The notes: generated by a model from the letters alone, not told the origin. 55,949 nt of DNA from Cacconaster sp045642485 (GCA_045642485.1 JAZUIV010000055.1:1-55949); one strand, 5' to 3'. Counted from the first letter of the stretch, positions 34,835 through 45,524 are shown. Made by a program: numbers and translations.

Positions 34835-36928
34835 ATGTTACGTAGATTGACAACTGCCGCCGCCGTCATTGCGGTGATTGTGACAACATCTTGCACTATG
34901 AAAGAAAACCCTTTGCTTGTAACTTCCGCGAATCCTCACGGAGCCCCCGCTTTTGACAAAATCAAGGATTCCGACTACAAACCCGCATTCGAGGCCGCAA
35001 TAGCCTCCGCAAAGAAAGAAATCGAAGCCATCGTGAACAATCCCGAAGCACCCACCTTCGAGAATACCATCGAGGCTCTGGAGTATTGCGGAAAGGATCT
35101 GACCAATGTGGAGTCAATCTTCTTCAATCTCAACGAGGCCTGCACCAACCCCACTATGCAGGCAGTGGCCGAGGAAGTTTCACCTTTGCTCACCGAATAC
35201 AGTATGTCCGTAGTTCTCAATGCTGAACTGTTCGGCAGAATCAAGGCTGTCTGGGAGCAGAAGGACAAACTGAATCTCAACACGGAACAGAGCAAACTCC
35301 TGAAGGAGACCTACGAATCCTTCGCCCGCAACGGAGCGAACCTCCCCGATGACAAGAAAGCCGAGTTCGCGAAAATTTCCGAAGGGCTCTCTCTCGCAAC
35401 CCTGAAATTCGGGAAGAACGTGCTTGCGGCAACCAATGCTTTCACTCTCAACCTCACGGATGAAGCCGACCTTGCAGGCCTGCCCGAGTATGTCAGGGAG
35501 ATGGCCGCATCCGAGGCGAAGAGCCGTGGCGAACAGGGGTGGACTTTCACTCTCAACGCCCCCAGTTACGGCCCCTTCCTCAAGTTCAGCGAGCGCAGGG
35601 ACCTTCGCGAAAAGATATGGAAGGCCTACAATATGAGGAACATCAACGATGAATTCGACAATACTCAGGAAATCCTCAATATCGTCGGACTCCGCATCAA
35701 ATCCTCCCAGCTGCTGGGCTACAGCACATACGCCGAGGCCGCGCTTGTGAACAAGATGGCAAAGAAGCCCGAAACTGTGAACAACTTCCTGGACAACCTT
35801 ATGTCGCAGACTCTCGGAGCCGCGAGGAAAGAGGTTGAACAGATTCACAGGTATGCCGTTGACAACGGCTTCGAAGGGACGTTGATGCCCTGGGACTTCA
35901 GTTTCTGGTCAGAGAAATACAAGAATGCCACCTACTCCCTGAACGAGGAACTTCTCAAGCCCTATTTCAAGCTTGAGAATGTAATCGCCGCCATATTCGA
36001 CCTGGCCAACCGTCTCTACGGCCTTCAGTTCAAGGAAAATGCGGACATCCCCGTATATCATCCCGACGTAAAGGCGTTTGAAGTTTCCGATGAGAGCGGC
36101 CGGTTTATGGCACTTCTCTATATGGACTTCTTCCCCCGCGAAAGCAAGCGCGGCGGAGCCTGGATGACTGAATTCCGCGGACAGAGCATCAAGAACGGTG
36201 TCGAGGAGCGTCCGTTCGTCTCCCTGGTCACAAACTTCACGAAGCCTACCGAAACCACTCCATCCCTGCTTACTTTCGACGAGGTGACCACAATCCTCCA
36301 CGAATTCGGACACGCGCTTCACGGGATGTTGGCGGAAGGTTCATACGGCTCTCTCACAGGTACTTCCGTAGCCCGTGACTTTGTAGAACTGCCTTCACAG
36401 ATAATGGAGAACTGGGCATACGAACCCGAGTATCTCAAGACATTCGCAAAACATTACCAGAGCGGAGAAGTCATCCCTCAGGAATATATCGACCGTATCG
36501 TTGCGGCCAAGAACTTCCTTGCTGGTTATTCCCAGGTCCGCCAGTTGCAGTTCGGCCAGATCGATATGGCCTGGCACTGCGGCCAGACCGTTCCATCACA
36601 GGACGTGGTCGCCTACGAGCAGTCAGTGGTGAGCAAGTCAGCGGTGGTTCCCCTGGTGGAGGGGGCCGCTATGGGTCCTCAGTTTACCCATATCTTCTCA
36701 GGAGGATACAGCGCAGGCTACTATTCATACAAGTGGGCTGAGGTTCTGGAAGCCGATGCCTTCGAACTCTTCAAGGAGAAGGGGATTTTCAACAAGGAGG
36801 TCGCTTCTTCATTCAGAAAGAACATCCTCAGCCGGGGCAGCATCGAGGACGCTGACGTACTCTATCGCAACTTCCGCGGACGCGACCCCGAAAGCGATGC
36901 CCTTCTCAAGAAATACGGTCTGAAGTAA
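34835..36928 (+). CDS. dcp: M3-family peptidyl-dipeptidase (Dcp-like), lipoprotein
   Basis: The 697-residue metallopeptidase has a lipoprotein-type start (TAAAVIAVIVTTSCTMKEN) and a full M3 domain with HEFGH (H489, E490, H493) and the downstream glutamate in the usual EFVELPSQIMENW segment. Dcp removes C-terminal dipeptides from short peptides. A lipoprotein anchor would place it in the periplasm or at the outer membrane, as in several Bacteroidota peptidases. The ATG at 34835 is used since the preceding in-frame part overlaps the zinc-ribbon gene and is not part of a signal peptide. Confidence 0.93.
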   Translation: MLRRLTTAAAVIAVIVTTSCTMKENPLLVTSANPHGAPAFDKIKDSDYKPAFEAAIASAKKEIEAIVNNPEAPTFENTIEALEYCGKDLTNVESIFFNLNEACTNPTMQAVAEEVSPLLTEYSMSVVLNAELFGRIKAVWEQKDKLNLNTEQSKLLKETYESFARNGANLPDDKKAEFAKISEGLSLATLKFGKNVLAATNAFTLNLTDEADLAGLPEYVREMAASEAKSRGEQGWTFTLNAPSYGPFLKFSERRDLREKIWKAYNMRNINDEFDNTQEILNIVGLRIKSSQLLGYSTYAEAALVNKMAKKPETVNNFLDNLMSQTLGAARKEVEQIHRYAVDNGFEGTLMPWDFSFWSEKYKNATYSLNEELLKPYFKLENVIAAIFDLANRLYGLQFKENADIPVYHPDVKAFEVSDESGRFMALLYMDFFPRESKRGGAWMTEFRGQSIKNGVEERPFVSLVTNFTKPTETTPSLLTFDEVTTILHEFGHALHGMLAEGSYGSLTGTSVARDFVELPSQIMENWAYEPEYLKTFAKHYQSGEVIPQEYIDRIVAAKNFLAGYSQVRQLQFGQIDMAWHCGQTVPSQDVVAYEQSVVSKSAVVPLVEGAAMGPQFTHIFSGGYSAGYYSYKWAEVLEADAFELFKEKGIFNKEVASSFRKNILSRGSIEDADVLYRNFRGRDPESDALLKKYGLK

Positions 36929-37002
36929 TCTCTGACTGAGCCCGTCGGGACAATATAATGCTACGAGGCGACTTTGGCTCCCGAAGAGGGAGGGGACCCA
37001 CG

Positions 37003-38220
37003 TCAGTGGTTCTGAAGGCTATTGTACTGCTCCAGGGCTTTGGCCAAAACAAACAGAGCCCTTTTCAAATCTTCCTTGCAGAGGACATAAGCCATACGGA
37101 CCTCATCCTTGCCCAGTCCGGGAGTTGTGTAGAAACCGGCGGCTGGAGCCATCATAACGGTCTCGCCTTCGTAATTGAAATCGGTCAGACACCAGGCGCA
37201 GAACTTTTCGGCGTCATCCACCGGGAGTTTGGCCACGGTATAGAACGCTCCCATCGGGAGGGGCGTGTAGCATCCGGGGATGCGGTTGACACCGTCAATC
37301 AGACATTTTCTCCTCTCGACGTATTCTTCGTAAATTTCACGACTGTAGGCTTCGGTCCCGTCTATTGAAGCTTCGGCCACAATCTGCCCTATCAGAGGGG
37401 GCGAGAGCCTTGCCTGACAGAATTTCATCACGGTGCTGCGGATAGCCTTGTTCTTGGTGATGAGAGCCCCGATGCGGATTCCGCACTCGGAATATCTCTT
37501 CGAGACGGAATCAATCAGAACAACGTTCTGCTCTATGCCATCAAGGTGCATCGATGAGATGTAGGGAGACCCCGTGTAGATGAATTCACGATAGACCTCA
37601 TCGGAGAAGAGATAAAGATTGTGCTTCTTCACCAGGTCGCGTATCTGGTTCATCTCCTTCTGAGTGTAGAGATATCCCGTCGGGTTGTTGGGGTTGCAGA
37701 TAAGGATGGCTTTCGTCCGTTCGTTGATAAGTTCCTCGAACTTCTCCACCTTGGGAAGGCAGAAACCTTCGTCGATGGTTGTGGCGATAGTCCTGATGAC
37801 GGCTCCCGCGCTGACGGCGAACGCCATATAGTTGGCATACGCAGGCTCCGGGACGATGATTTCATCCCCGGGATTCAGACACGAAAGAAACGCGAAAAGG
37901 ACCGCCTCCGAACCACCTGAAGTGATGATGATATCTTCCGCAGAGAGCTTGATCTGGTAGCGCTCGTAGTAGCCGACCAACTTTTCACGCAGGGAACGGT
38001 AGCCCTGTGACGGGCTGTATTCCAGAGTGGTACGGTCGATTGTCTTCAATGCATCCAGAGCCTTCTTGGGAGTGGGAAGGTCCGGCTGACCGATGTTGAG
38101 CTTGAAGATTTTGATGCCGCGGTTTTCTGCGGCCTCGGCCAGAGGCGCGAGTTTGCGGATAGGGGAGGCAGGCATCTGCAATCCCCGCATTGAAATCTGC
38201 AAAGAACTATTTTCAGCCAT
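37003..38220 (-). CDS. aspC: Class I/II aminotransferase, aspartate aminotransferase type
   Basis: 405 residues, fold type I PLP enzyme. Visible landmarks are KLNIGQPDLPTP, TSGGSEAVLFAF, CNPNNPTGYLYT, FSDEVYREFIY, and SVSKRYSECGIRIG with the PLP lysine, plus the C-terminal arginine in EVRMAYVL. It is of the group that includes AspC and related amino-acid aminotransferases; the substrate is not fixed. Last gene of the addB-addA-S41 unit, starting five bases after the S41 peptidase stop, which suggests cotranscription rather than shared function. Confidence 0.9.
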   Translation of the reverse strand: MAENSSLQISMRGLQMPASPIRKLAPLAEAAENRGIKIFKLNIGQPDLPTPKKALDALKTIDRTTLEYSPSQGYRSLREKLVGYYERYQIKLSAEDIIITSGGSEAVLFAFLSCLNPGDEIIVPEPAYANYMAFAVSAGAVIRTIATTIDEGFCLPKVEKFEELINERTKAILICNPNNPTGYLYTQKEMNQIRDLVKKHNLYLFSDEVYREFIYTGSPYISSMHLDGIEQNVVLIDSVSKRYSECGIRIGALITKNKAIRSTVMKFCQARLSPPLIGQIVAEASIDGTEAYSREIYEEYVERRKCLIDGVNRIPGCYTPLPMGAFYTVAKLPVDDAEKFCAWCLTDFNYEGETVMMAPAAGFYTTPGLGKDEVRMAYVLCKEDLKRALFVLAKALEQYNSLQNH

Positions 38221-38225
38221 ATGAA

Positions 38226-39818
38226 TTATTGTTTTCTGAACTCTTCAGGCAGAGGCAGTGTGCACTTGCCGTAGTAAGGATTGTTCTCGGCTTCAGAGAA
38301 GATGGCCTTTATGCCGCCTTTGCCTGCAAAAGCCTTTGTCCCGGCGGACCCGTTGTCGGCGGGCTGGTCGTCGGCGGACTCGAAGGAGCCGTTGACTATG
38401 TAGTTCAGGCAGGCTTTGATGTCAGCCTCCTTAGGCCCGAAATCGTGATAGGTGTCATCATAGACGCTGAATTCCGGAATAAAGCCTGAGCCGGGCTCCG
38501 CAGTGCTGGGAATACCCTCACCGTCTGAATTGAAATTGAAGAAGCAGATGGGGTAGAAAACGTATTTCAGCGTGCTGTAGTCTCCTTTATCCACTCTGTT
38601 GTAGGTGTCGTCATCAGAAGGATAGAAGAAGACATACATCCCGTTGGGCTTGCCGTAGGACTGGCCTCCGACGTGGTGCAACTTGTCCTTCAGATATGGT
38701 CTCAGTCCGTTGTAAGTCATCTCGCTTGCGGATGCCGAGCCGTAGTGCAATATGAAGAAGACCTCGTCCAGATTGAGAGAGTTGCCCTCCGGTATGGTGT
38801 TGGTTACGTCCTGGCTGGAGGCAATTGAATTGTGCTTTCTGGTGACATACGGCTTGCCGGCTGCGGCGGCAGGAGCGAGGTAGCTCATAAGCAGGTCGCT
38901 TGCCCTGCTGTCTCCGCCACCGTTGTAACGGAGGTCCACAATCATCTTGCGTACACCGGCTTCCCTGAATTTGGCCATCTCATTTTTCATATCATCCAGG
39001 AAGTTGGCGTTGAAACTCAGGTAATGGAAATATCCGACGGGCTCCGTCAGGCCGGGGAAATCCTCTCCGGTGAATATGTCCGTCTTGAGGATGTAGTTGG
39101 TCTTGAGGGTGGTGGCCATTTCAGCCGTGAAAGAGGTGTCCTGCCCGTTCTCGAGGCGGAAAGTGAAGTTCATCGGGGACTGCCCGTAGTATTTGTTGAA
39201 CAGGTCAACCTGTGCCTGTTTCTTGAATCCCTCCGGAATCTCGAGGTCACCGATACCCATAAGTTGGGCACCACGCGTGACACCGAACTGCTCGAAAGGT
39301 GATCCGGGCATTACATTCCTGATGAAAAGGCGGTAATCATTGAAATCATCAACAGGCTGGATCAGCGACACTCCCCAGGTCCCCGCAGGCCCTGAGGTCG
39401 TTCCGGTTTCAGACGCAACATAACTCTCTTTGTCCTCCATCCAGCTCCATCGGTCGGTGGGGGTGTAGAGCAGTGCGTCAAACCAACTGTAGATACTCCC
39501 GTAGTCATACGGCTTGAGGCCGGAATTTCTCTTCTCGACTTCCCGATACCAATAGTAGTAAGGGGTGAACCCGGAGCCGCCTTTTCCATACACCTCAATC
39601 AGAGAGACTTTTGCGTCGTAGTCCTTGTCGCTCGCAATGAGTTTCTCGATTCTTTCCTTTTCGGCCTTCTCTTCCTGAGCTTTCTTCTCCTCCTCGGCCT
39701 TCTTCTTGTCCTGCTCGGTGGACGGGGGTGTTACCGGAATAACCGGCTCTTTTTCACAGGAGGCGGCGAGTGTCAGCGCCGCGGTGAATATCAGTGTAAA
39801 ACGGAGAAATTTTTTCAT
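38226..39818 (-). CDS. S41-family (C-terminal processing) peptidase, lipoprotein
   Basis: 530 residues. Lipoprotein signal LIFTAALTLAASCEKE, then a charged coiled-coil stretch (residues 30-65, alternating E and K), a PDZ-like part (NVMPGSPFEQFGVTRGAQLM) and the S41 core with KMIVDLRYNGGG and the nucleophile serine in HYGSASASEMTYNGL. Members process or degrade periplasmic proteins. An in-frame ATG at 39833 exists, but MKKFLRFTLIF at 39818 is a better signal start. It is 40 bases downstream of addA and five bases upstream of aspC. Confidence 0.9.
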   Translation of the reverse strand: MKKFLRFTLIFTAALTLAASCEKEPVIPVTPPSTEQDKKKAEEEKKAQEEKAEKERIEKLIASDKDYDAKVSLIEVYGKGGSGFTPYYYWYREVEKRNSGLKPYDYGSIYSWFDALLYTPTDRWSWMEDKESYVASETGTTSGPAGTWGVSLIQPVDDFNDYRLFIRNVMPGSPFEQFGVTRGAQLMGIGDLEIPEGFKKQAQVDLFNKYYGQSPMNFTFRLENGQDTSFTAEMATTLKTNYILKTDIFTGEDFPGLTEPVGYFHYLSFNANFLDDMKNEMAKFREAGVRKMIVDLRYNGGGDSRASDLLMSYLAPAAAAGKPYVTRKHNSIASSQDVTNTIPEGNSLNLDEVFFILHYGSASASEMTYNGLRPYLKDKLHHVGGQSYGKPNGMYVFFYPSDDDTYNRVDKGDYSTLKYVFYPICFFNFNSDGEGIPSTAEPGSGFIPEFSVYDDTYHDFGPKEADIKACLNYIVNGSFESADDQPADNGSAGTKAFAGKGGIKAIFSEAENNPYYGKCTLPLPEEFRKQ

Positions 39819-39858
39819 GACATTTTCAGACAAAAATCGGACAAATATAGGTAAAATT

Positions 39859-42729
39859 CTATATTGATGCTATTTTATTGAGGGTTACATACCAGATATG
39901 ACCCTCGACGTTCCGGTAACCCATCCTTTCGAGCAGCCTGCAATAGTTCCCGACCTGTCTCCTGTAGGACTCCCGTTCCGCTCCGAATTTGTAGTCGATG
40001 ACAATGGCCCTGCCGCCGTCCTTGCTGACCAGAATCCTGTCCGGACGGAAGACATTGCCGTACTCATCGGAGATGGATGTCTCATTGAGAGAGGTGTAGG
40101 TGCCGTCGAACCAGTGGCGTTCCGAAATCGATGAAAAACTTTGCGACAGCATTTCGAATGCCTTGGCATTGCCCCGGCACGCCTCTTCCAGGTCAGACTC
40201 CCTGTCAACTGCGGCGAGGATCTTGTGCCATTCTATTCCCATATGTCTGGGCTCGTCGCCCCTGCTGAAGAACTCTTCGGCGTTGAGGGATAGTTTGAGC
40301 CTGTCGCCGAGAGGGATGATGTCGAAGGTGCCCTGAAGAATCATCTCCGGAGTGCCGCCGTTATCCTTGACGGCGGAAATTTCACCTTCGATATATTCTC
40401 CTTCCCCGTTCAGACGTTCACGCAGAGTCTCCTGCAGATATCCGGCAAAGGAAGAGAAACCTCCTTTTGCAGGTTCGGATGCGGGAGCATAGATAATCAT
40501 ATCCCGCTTGGCGCGGGTGAGTGCGACGTATGCGGTGTTGACTGCGTCGATGCGGTCGAGCAGCAACTCATTCCGGTATTGCTCCGCGAAAACGGTCTCT
40601 TCCAACTGTTTGACGGCTTTTATCGGAATCAGCCCGATTTTGTCGAAGGGCGGGGGAGTGTCCATCCACACGGTTTTGGGGCGGGCATTGAATTTCTCCT
40701 CCATAAACGGGATGATTACGGCATCCAGCCCGAGCCCCTTTGCCTTGTGGATTGTCATAATCCTGACGGCATTCTGCCCTGTGGGAGCGCAGATGCTCTT
40801 CTTGCAGCCCGATTCATCCCACCACCTGAGGAAACCCCTGACGGAGGAGCCGAATTTGTCCTGATAATCCAGCACGCGGTCGAGGAACGCGTGTATAAAG
40901 GGTATGTCGTTCTCCCCGACGGGGAAGATGCCGGAGCCGAGCAGGTTCTGGCAGATTTCATACAGGGAGCCGTCCGCGGCGTTTTCGGGAAGCCGACCGA
41001 TAAAATCCTCCACCAGCAGCCTGCAGACCGGGTCTTCGGGGGTGGAGAGGTATCTGAGCACATCGACCAGATTTGAGATGCATCCCGCCGAACTTATCAG
41101 AAGAGAGTCCTCCGTGAGTACGCTGATGCCCTCTTCCATAAGGGCGTTGGCGGCAAAAGCCCCTTCTTCGTTCTTGCGGACGAGCACTGTAATCTGCCCT
41201 GGGGCATAACCTTTTTCCAGCAGTTCCCTTATATCTGCGACCGTACGGCGGATGGCCTCTTCCTTCCATTTCTTCCCTTCGATGAAGCGGACCTTGACCC
41301 TGCCTCTGCCGGTATCCCTGCGGGCGGCCGGTATGCTCTGGAGGCAGTCGTCATAAATGTCTCCCAGAAGGCATCCTCTTCCCGCTCCGCGGAAGACGTC
41401 ATTGTTGAACTCCACGATGGCCCCGCCGCTTCTCCAGTTGTCGACCATAGGCTCGCTGTCATCGATATTGCCGGGGCCGAGGTCTTCGAAGATGTAGTCG
41501 CTCATAAGTCTCCAGTCGGACCCCCTCCAGCGGTAGATGCTCTGCTTGATGTCGCCCACGACAAGGTTTCCGAACCCCTTGGAGATGCTCTCCCGGAAGA
41601 GTGGCATAAAGTTTTTCCACTGGAGGAGCGAGGTGTCCTGCGCCTCGTCGAGCATTATGTGGTCGTACCTGTTACCGATTTTCTCATAGACGAACGGGGT
41701 GTCGCTCCCGTCTATGATGTTGCCCAGCAGGTCGGCGGTTTCGTTCAGAAGAAGGACGTTGTTCTCCCTGAGATATCCGTTGATGTTACGGTAGAGGTCC
41801 GAATAGATGCCCAAAAGGGAGAGGTTCTTCCTGATGGCCAGCGCGCTGACGTAATTCCTGTAATGGTCGTGGAAAAGGGCCATCGTCCTGTCAACCACGC
41901 TTTCAAGCCCTTCCGGGTGCAGGTCCCCGAAACTCTCGGGCAACTTTTCCGAGGGGACTCTGATTTCTCCTGCCGCAAGGCGGGGGAATACCATAAAGGG
42001 CCCTCTGCTTTTATTCTTGAACATATCGGGGGTGAGCCCGTTTGCGGACATTATCGAAAGGGCTTCGGCCCCGAGAGCGGCGGCATTCTTGCGGAAGGTG
42101 GAGATGACGGCGGCCAGTTCGGAGTCGAACTTCTTTATCGAACTCTTCTGCCCGAAGTCCTTCCCGTAGCGGCGTGCCTTGAGTTTGAATTCCTCCTTGA
42201 AGAAGAGCCCGGCCAGTTCCTCCAGTTCTCCGGAGAGATTCCAGTTCCCGCCCTCTTCGATGGTCCGGAAAGCATAATCCTGAAGCCAGTCGAGCAGGTC
42301 CCCGTTGCCCGGTTCTCCGAGGGAGTCGAGCATCCTGTCCACTGCCATCGAGATGATCCCGGCGGTGTCAAGTTCCACCTTGTAGGAGGCGTATTGGCCT
42401 ATTTCTCTTGCAAAGGAACGTATCACCGTCTGGAAGAAACGGTCTATAGTGCTGATGTTGAAGCAGGTGTAGTCGTTGAGGATTCTGACCAGCCGCCTGC
42501 GGGCCTTTTCGGCCAGTTCCGGATCCGAAGGGTCGAGAGTCATACTGTGAAGCTTCTCGATGATACGGGATTTCATCTCGTCAGTCGCCTTGTTGGTGAA
42601 TGTGACAGCCAGAATGTGGCGGTAGGATTCATCGTCTCCCTCCAGAAGCATCCTGATGTACTCCTGTGTGAGACGGTGCGTCTTGCCGGCACCGGCCGAA
42701 GCCTTTAGAAGTTTCACTTTTTCCGACAT
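39859..42729 (-). CDS. addA: AddA-like helicase-nuclease (UvrD/RecB type)
   Basis: The 956-residue protein has SF1A helicase motifs (ASAGAGKTHRLTQEYI, TFTNKATDEM, DEAQDTSLLQW, GDIKQSIYRWRGSDW, TIHKAKGLGLDAVI, VALTRAKRDM) and a C-terminal PD-(D/E)xK nuclease with FRPDRILVSKDGG and VIDYKFGAE. With AddB it resects double-strand ends for RecA, in the cytoplasm. In this phylum AddA is shorter than the Firmicutes protein (about 1200). It overlaps the addB end by 16 bases, so both are coupled. Confidence 0.93.
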   Translation of the reverse strand: MSEKVKLLKASAGAGKTHRLTQEYIRMLLEGDDESYRHILAVTFTNKATDEMKSRIIEKLHSMTLDPSDPELAEKARRRLVRILNDYTCFNISTIDRFFQTVIRSFAREIGQYASYKVELDTAGIISMAVDRMLDSLGEPGNGDLLDWLQDYAFRTIEEGGNWNLSGELEELAGLFFKEEFKLKARRYGKDFGQKSSIKKFDSELAAVISTFRKNAAALGAEALSIMSANGLTPDMFKNKSRGPFMVFPRLAAGEIRVPSEKLPESFGDLHPEGLESVVDRTMALFHDHYRNYVSALAIRKNLSLLGIYSDLYRNINGYLRENNVLLLNETADLLGNIIDGSDTPFVYEKIGNRYDHIMLDEAQDTSLLQWKNFMPLFRESISKGFGNLVVGDIKQSIYRWRGSDWRLMSDYIFEDLGPGNIDDSEPMVDNWRSGGAIVEFNNDVFRGAGRGCLLGDIYDDCLQSIPAARRDTGRGRVKVRFIEGKKWKEEAIRRTVADIRELLEKGYAPGQITVLVRKNEEGAFAANALMEEGISVLTEDSLLISSAGCISNLVDVLRYLSTPEDPVCRLLVEDFIGRLPENAADGSLYEICQNLLGSGIFPVGENDIPFIHAFLDRVLDYQDKFGSSVRGFLRWWDESGCKKSICAPTGQNAVRIMTIHKAKGLGLDAVIIPFMEEKFNARPKTVWMDTPPPFDKIGLIPIKAVKQLEETVFAEQYRNELLLDRIDAVNTAYVALTRAKRDMIIYAPASEPAKGGFSSFAGYLQETLRERLNGEGEYIEGEISAVKDNGGTPEMILQGTFDIIPLGDRLKLSLNAEEFFSRGDEPRHMGIEWHKILAAVDRESDLEEACRGNAKAFEMLSQSFSSISERHWFDGTYTSLNETSISDEYGNVFRPDRILVSKDGGRAIVIDYKFGAERESYRRQVGNYCRLLERMGYRNVEGHIWYVTLNKIASI

Positions 42730-45509
42730 AACTTCCGGAAGTTGCAGTATTCGCAGGTCTTGTCGCTCTCCTTCCTTGAAGTGAAGGGAACGGACGGGTC
42801 ATATATTTCGCGTATCAGGCCCGAGAGTCTCTCCTCGAACCGTTCAAGTTTCTCCGTGTCGATGAGTTTCTCTTCGGGACTGGCCGTGAAGATTGAACGC
42901 AGGGAGTAGATGCACTGGCTGTAGGTGACCCCGGGCTCCCCGCCTTTGCGGTATTTCATCATCAGCGCGTAGAAATAAAGCTGGAAGGCGATGGAGGGAC
43001 GTTTGTCTCTTTGCTCGTCGAAGATTCTGTCCACGTCCCGGCAGTTGTCCCTGTCCTCAACCTTGCCGCTCTTGTAGTCCACGACCCTGATGATGCCGTT
43101 CATACGTGTGTCGAGCCTGTCGATGACTCCGTAGAGAGACGCAAGCCTGTCTTCCCCTATGCTGATTCTGCAGTCGGTCTTCAGTTCCGTCCCCAGAATC
43201 TTGAAGGGAGCCTGCTCCGAATCGACTTTTAAGGTCTGGTCTATATATTTGACAATAAGTTGTTTGAGTATGATATTGCGCCCGGTGGCCTCTTCGATTT
43301 TCGCTTTCGAGAGGAATGCCGAATCGACCAGTTCTACGATTCTTTTTCTCTCCTTGCGGACGTTGAGAATATCTTCGCGGGAGAGAATCTTCCCCGCGAG
43401 GGGGCGGTAGATTCCCTCCATCGCCTCGTGATAGATTGAACCGAACAGCCCTGCATCGAGATCCTCCACCACTTCGTCCGGCTCTTCCAGATGCTTCACG
43501 TATTGGTAGTAGAATTTGAGGGGACAGTCGATGTATGTGTTCAGCGATGTCGCCGAGAAAAATGACGGCAGCGGTTCCTCCTTGGCAACCACGGTTTCGG
43601 CCTCGCCGTCGGTCCCGCCTTCAAGGCGGTAGGCAGCCACGTGCTCCCGCATGGGGACATTGTACTGATATTTCAACTGTTTGATGAACCGGCTCTCCTC
43701 TCCGCTCTGAAGGCCGTCGGTCCGGGAGTCATAGACAAGAAAGACTCTCTTTGCGCGGCAGATGCTTCTGTAAAAGTAATAGGCCCATACCGAATCGTGA
43801 TATTCGTAAGTCGGAAGGCCGAATCCTGTGCGGATGTTGTACGGGATGAAGGAGGCGCTCACCGTCTTTGAGGGGAAAACGCCTTCCCCGGCGGAGAGCA
43901 TTATAACGTTTTCAAAATCGAGCGCCCTGGTTTCCAGGGGACCCATAATCTGGAGCCCGTTCAGCGGCTCTCCACGGTATGGTATGGAAATCAGCCCGAT
44001 ACACTGGTTCAACAGCCTGTAGTAGGTCGATGCGGCCATATCCCAATCCGTATTGAGACTTTTGACGGTGGATACGGTCTTGTAGTAATGGTAGAGAAAC
44101 TCCCGTTCGAGGTCTGTCTGCCCCTGCTCGATGCTCTCTATGATTTTCATCTGGTATTCAGGGATATCCCGGGTTTGGGGAACGTGCCTGAAGATGACGG
44201 GGAAGATGCCCCCTGCGGAGGCGAGCTGTTCCCCGGGGACAAATATGAGGTTGTTCCTGCGGATGTCGGAGGCGAGATTCCCGAGAGTCTCCTTCTCTGT
44301 GAAACTCCTTGTGAAGTAGGGATGTTCGAGCATATCCAGCACATCCTTGTGGTAGAAGGCCACCTTACCGCCCCGAATCCGGGCGTTGCTCTGGAGGTGC
44401 TCAACTATTGAGAAGAATCCGGCCGTGTTGCCCGCCGCCAGAGGGTATCCCATAGTGACGTTGATGTTGCCGATACATTCCGGCACAGCCCCAAGCATAG
44501 GCTGCAGCAGGGTCTCGTCGGGGAGAATCACTGCGGTGTCCGTGCTGTCCGCCATCAGCCCTTTTGAGTGGAGTTCCTGCAGCAGGCCGCTTGCAATGCG
44601 GGTCTGTCCCACTGCGGAGGGGACGCTGATCACTTCGAACTCCTGCTTCAGCCCGTCATCCCAATCCTGCAGTTCCTTCTCCGATTTGTAGCGTACCGCG
44701 TTGTCCTTCACGAAGAAGCTGGCCCTGTTTTCGGGGTCTGTCACCATCTTCCCCCGGAAATCCCAGTAGAAGTCGGCCATCCCCCCGTCGCGGAGAGTGT
44801 CCATCAATTTCTTCTCACACCGGCTCAGCGCGTTCAGTCCGACAAAGACAATCCTGTCATATTCTTTCCGGAGAGCCTCGGCATAGCCGCCTCTCTCCAC
44901 CACGTCCCTGTAAATCATTCCGCTGTAGCCCAGGCCATTATTGGCAAGAGTCTCCTTGAATTTCCTGTAGAGGGGGAGGAGCAGATTCCAGGTGGCGATG
45001 AACATCCTTTTCTTGTCAGAAGGGTCGCCGCTCAGGTTGTCGGCGTCAAACGCCCTGCAGAATTGGGCGATTGCCTGTTTCTGCCGCTCGGTCAGGAAGT
45101 CGTAACTGACCGACAGGTCCTTCAGGTTGGCGACGTTGACGAGGATTTTCTCCGTGTCCGCCAGATATTTGTCCAGGTCGTCGAAATCGCGGAGCAGAAT
45201 GTCGCCCCAGTAGATGAAACGGTCGAAGGTCTCTTCCTGCTCCCCCTCCGCGGGTTGCGGTTTCACGGCGAGATAGTCCCGATAGAGGTGGCTCAGCGCC
45301 TCTATGCTGTCCGCCTTCTTAAGTGGCGACAGTTTGCCGAACAGTTCGTCGATGGTGAGTATGTGCGGGCAGAAAAGAGGCCTGCCTGCGGCAAGCCCCA
45401 GATATTTCCGGAAGAAGAGGGAAGACCTCCTGCTTGGGAAGACAAAGCACATCCTTTGCAGATTGTCACAATCCGCAAACGCGTGTGCAACGGCTTCCAG
45501 GAACTTCAT
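42714..45509 (-). CDS. addB: AddB-like subunit with iron-sulfur nuclease domain
   Basis: The 931-residue protein has a helicase-like N-terminus without a proper Walker A and a C-terminal nuclease with RLDTRMNGIIRVVDYKSGK. Four cysteines, one in YIDCPLKFYYQ and three in CEYCNFRKLC at the very end, match the iron-sulfur staple of AddB. It pairs with AddA (overlapping genes). The AddB partner locks the complex on DNA and recognises regulatory sequences such as Chi in some phyla. The upstream 300 bases carry the multi-hairpin element, which must be transcribed through or hold the promoter. Confidence 0.93.
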   Translation of the reverse strand: MKFLEAVAHAFADCDNLQRMCFVFPSRRSSLFFRKYLGLAAGRPLFCPHILTIDELFGKLSPLKKADSIEALSHLYRDYLAVKPQPAEGEQEETFDRFIYWGDILLRDFDDLDKYLADTEKILVNVANLKDLSVSYDFLTERQKQAIAQFCRAFDADNLSGDPSDKKRMFIATWNLLLPLYRKFKETLANNGLGYSGMIYRDVVERGGYAEALRKEYDRIVFVGLNALSRCEKKLMDTLRDGGMADFYWDFRGKMVTDPENRASFFVKDNAVRYKSEKELQDWDDGLKQEFEVISVPSAVGQTRIASGLLQELHSKGLMADSTDTAVILPDETLLQPMLGAVPECIGNINVTMGYPLAAGNTAGFFSIVEHLQSNARIRGGKVAFYHKDVLDMLEHPYFTRSFTEKETLGNLASDIRRNNLIFVPGEQLASAGGIFPVIFRHVPQTRDIPEYQMKIIESIEQGQTDLEREFLYHYYKTVSTVKSLNTDWDMAASTYYRLLNQCIGLISIPYRGEPLNGLQIMGPLETRALDFENVIMLSAGEGVFPSKTVSASFIPYNIRTGFGLPTYEYHDSVWAYYFYRSICRAKRVFLVYDSRTDGLQSGEESRFIKQLKYQYNVPMREHVAAYRLEGGTDGEAETVVAKEEPLPSFFSATSLNTYIDCPLKFYYQYVKHLEEPDEVVEDLDAGLFGSIYHEAMEGIYRPLAGKILSREDILNVRKERKRIVELVDSAFLSKAKIEEATGRNIILKQLIVKYIDQTLKVDSEQAPFKILGTELKTDCRISIGEDRLASLYGVIDRLDTRMNGIIRVVDYKSGKVEDRDNCRDVDRIFDEQRDKRPSIAFQLYFYALMMKYRKGGEPGVTYSQCIYSLRSIFTASPEEKLIDTEKLERFEERLSGLIREIYDPSVPFTSRKESDKTCEYCNFRKLCRKK

Positions 45510-45524
45510 CTATTATTCAAATTT

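Noticed and set aside
41659..42708. Plus-strand frame opposite addA
   Set aside because: Antisense shadow; addA motifs are complete on the minus strand.
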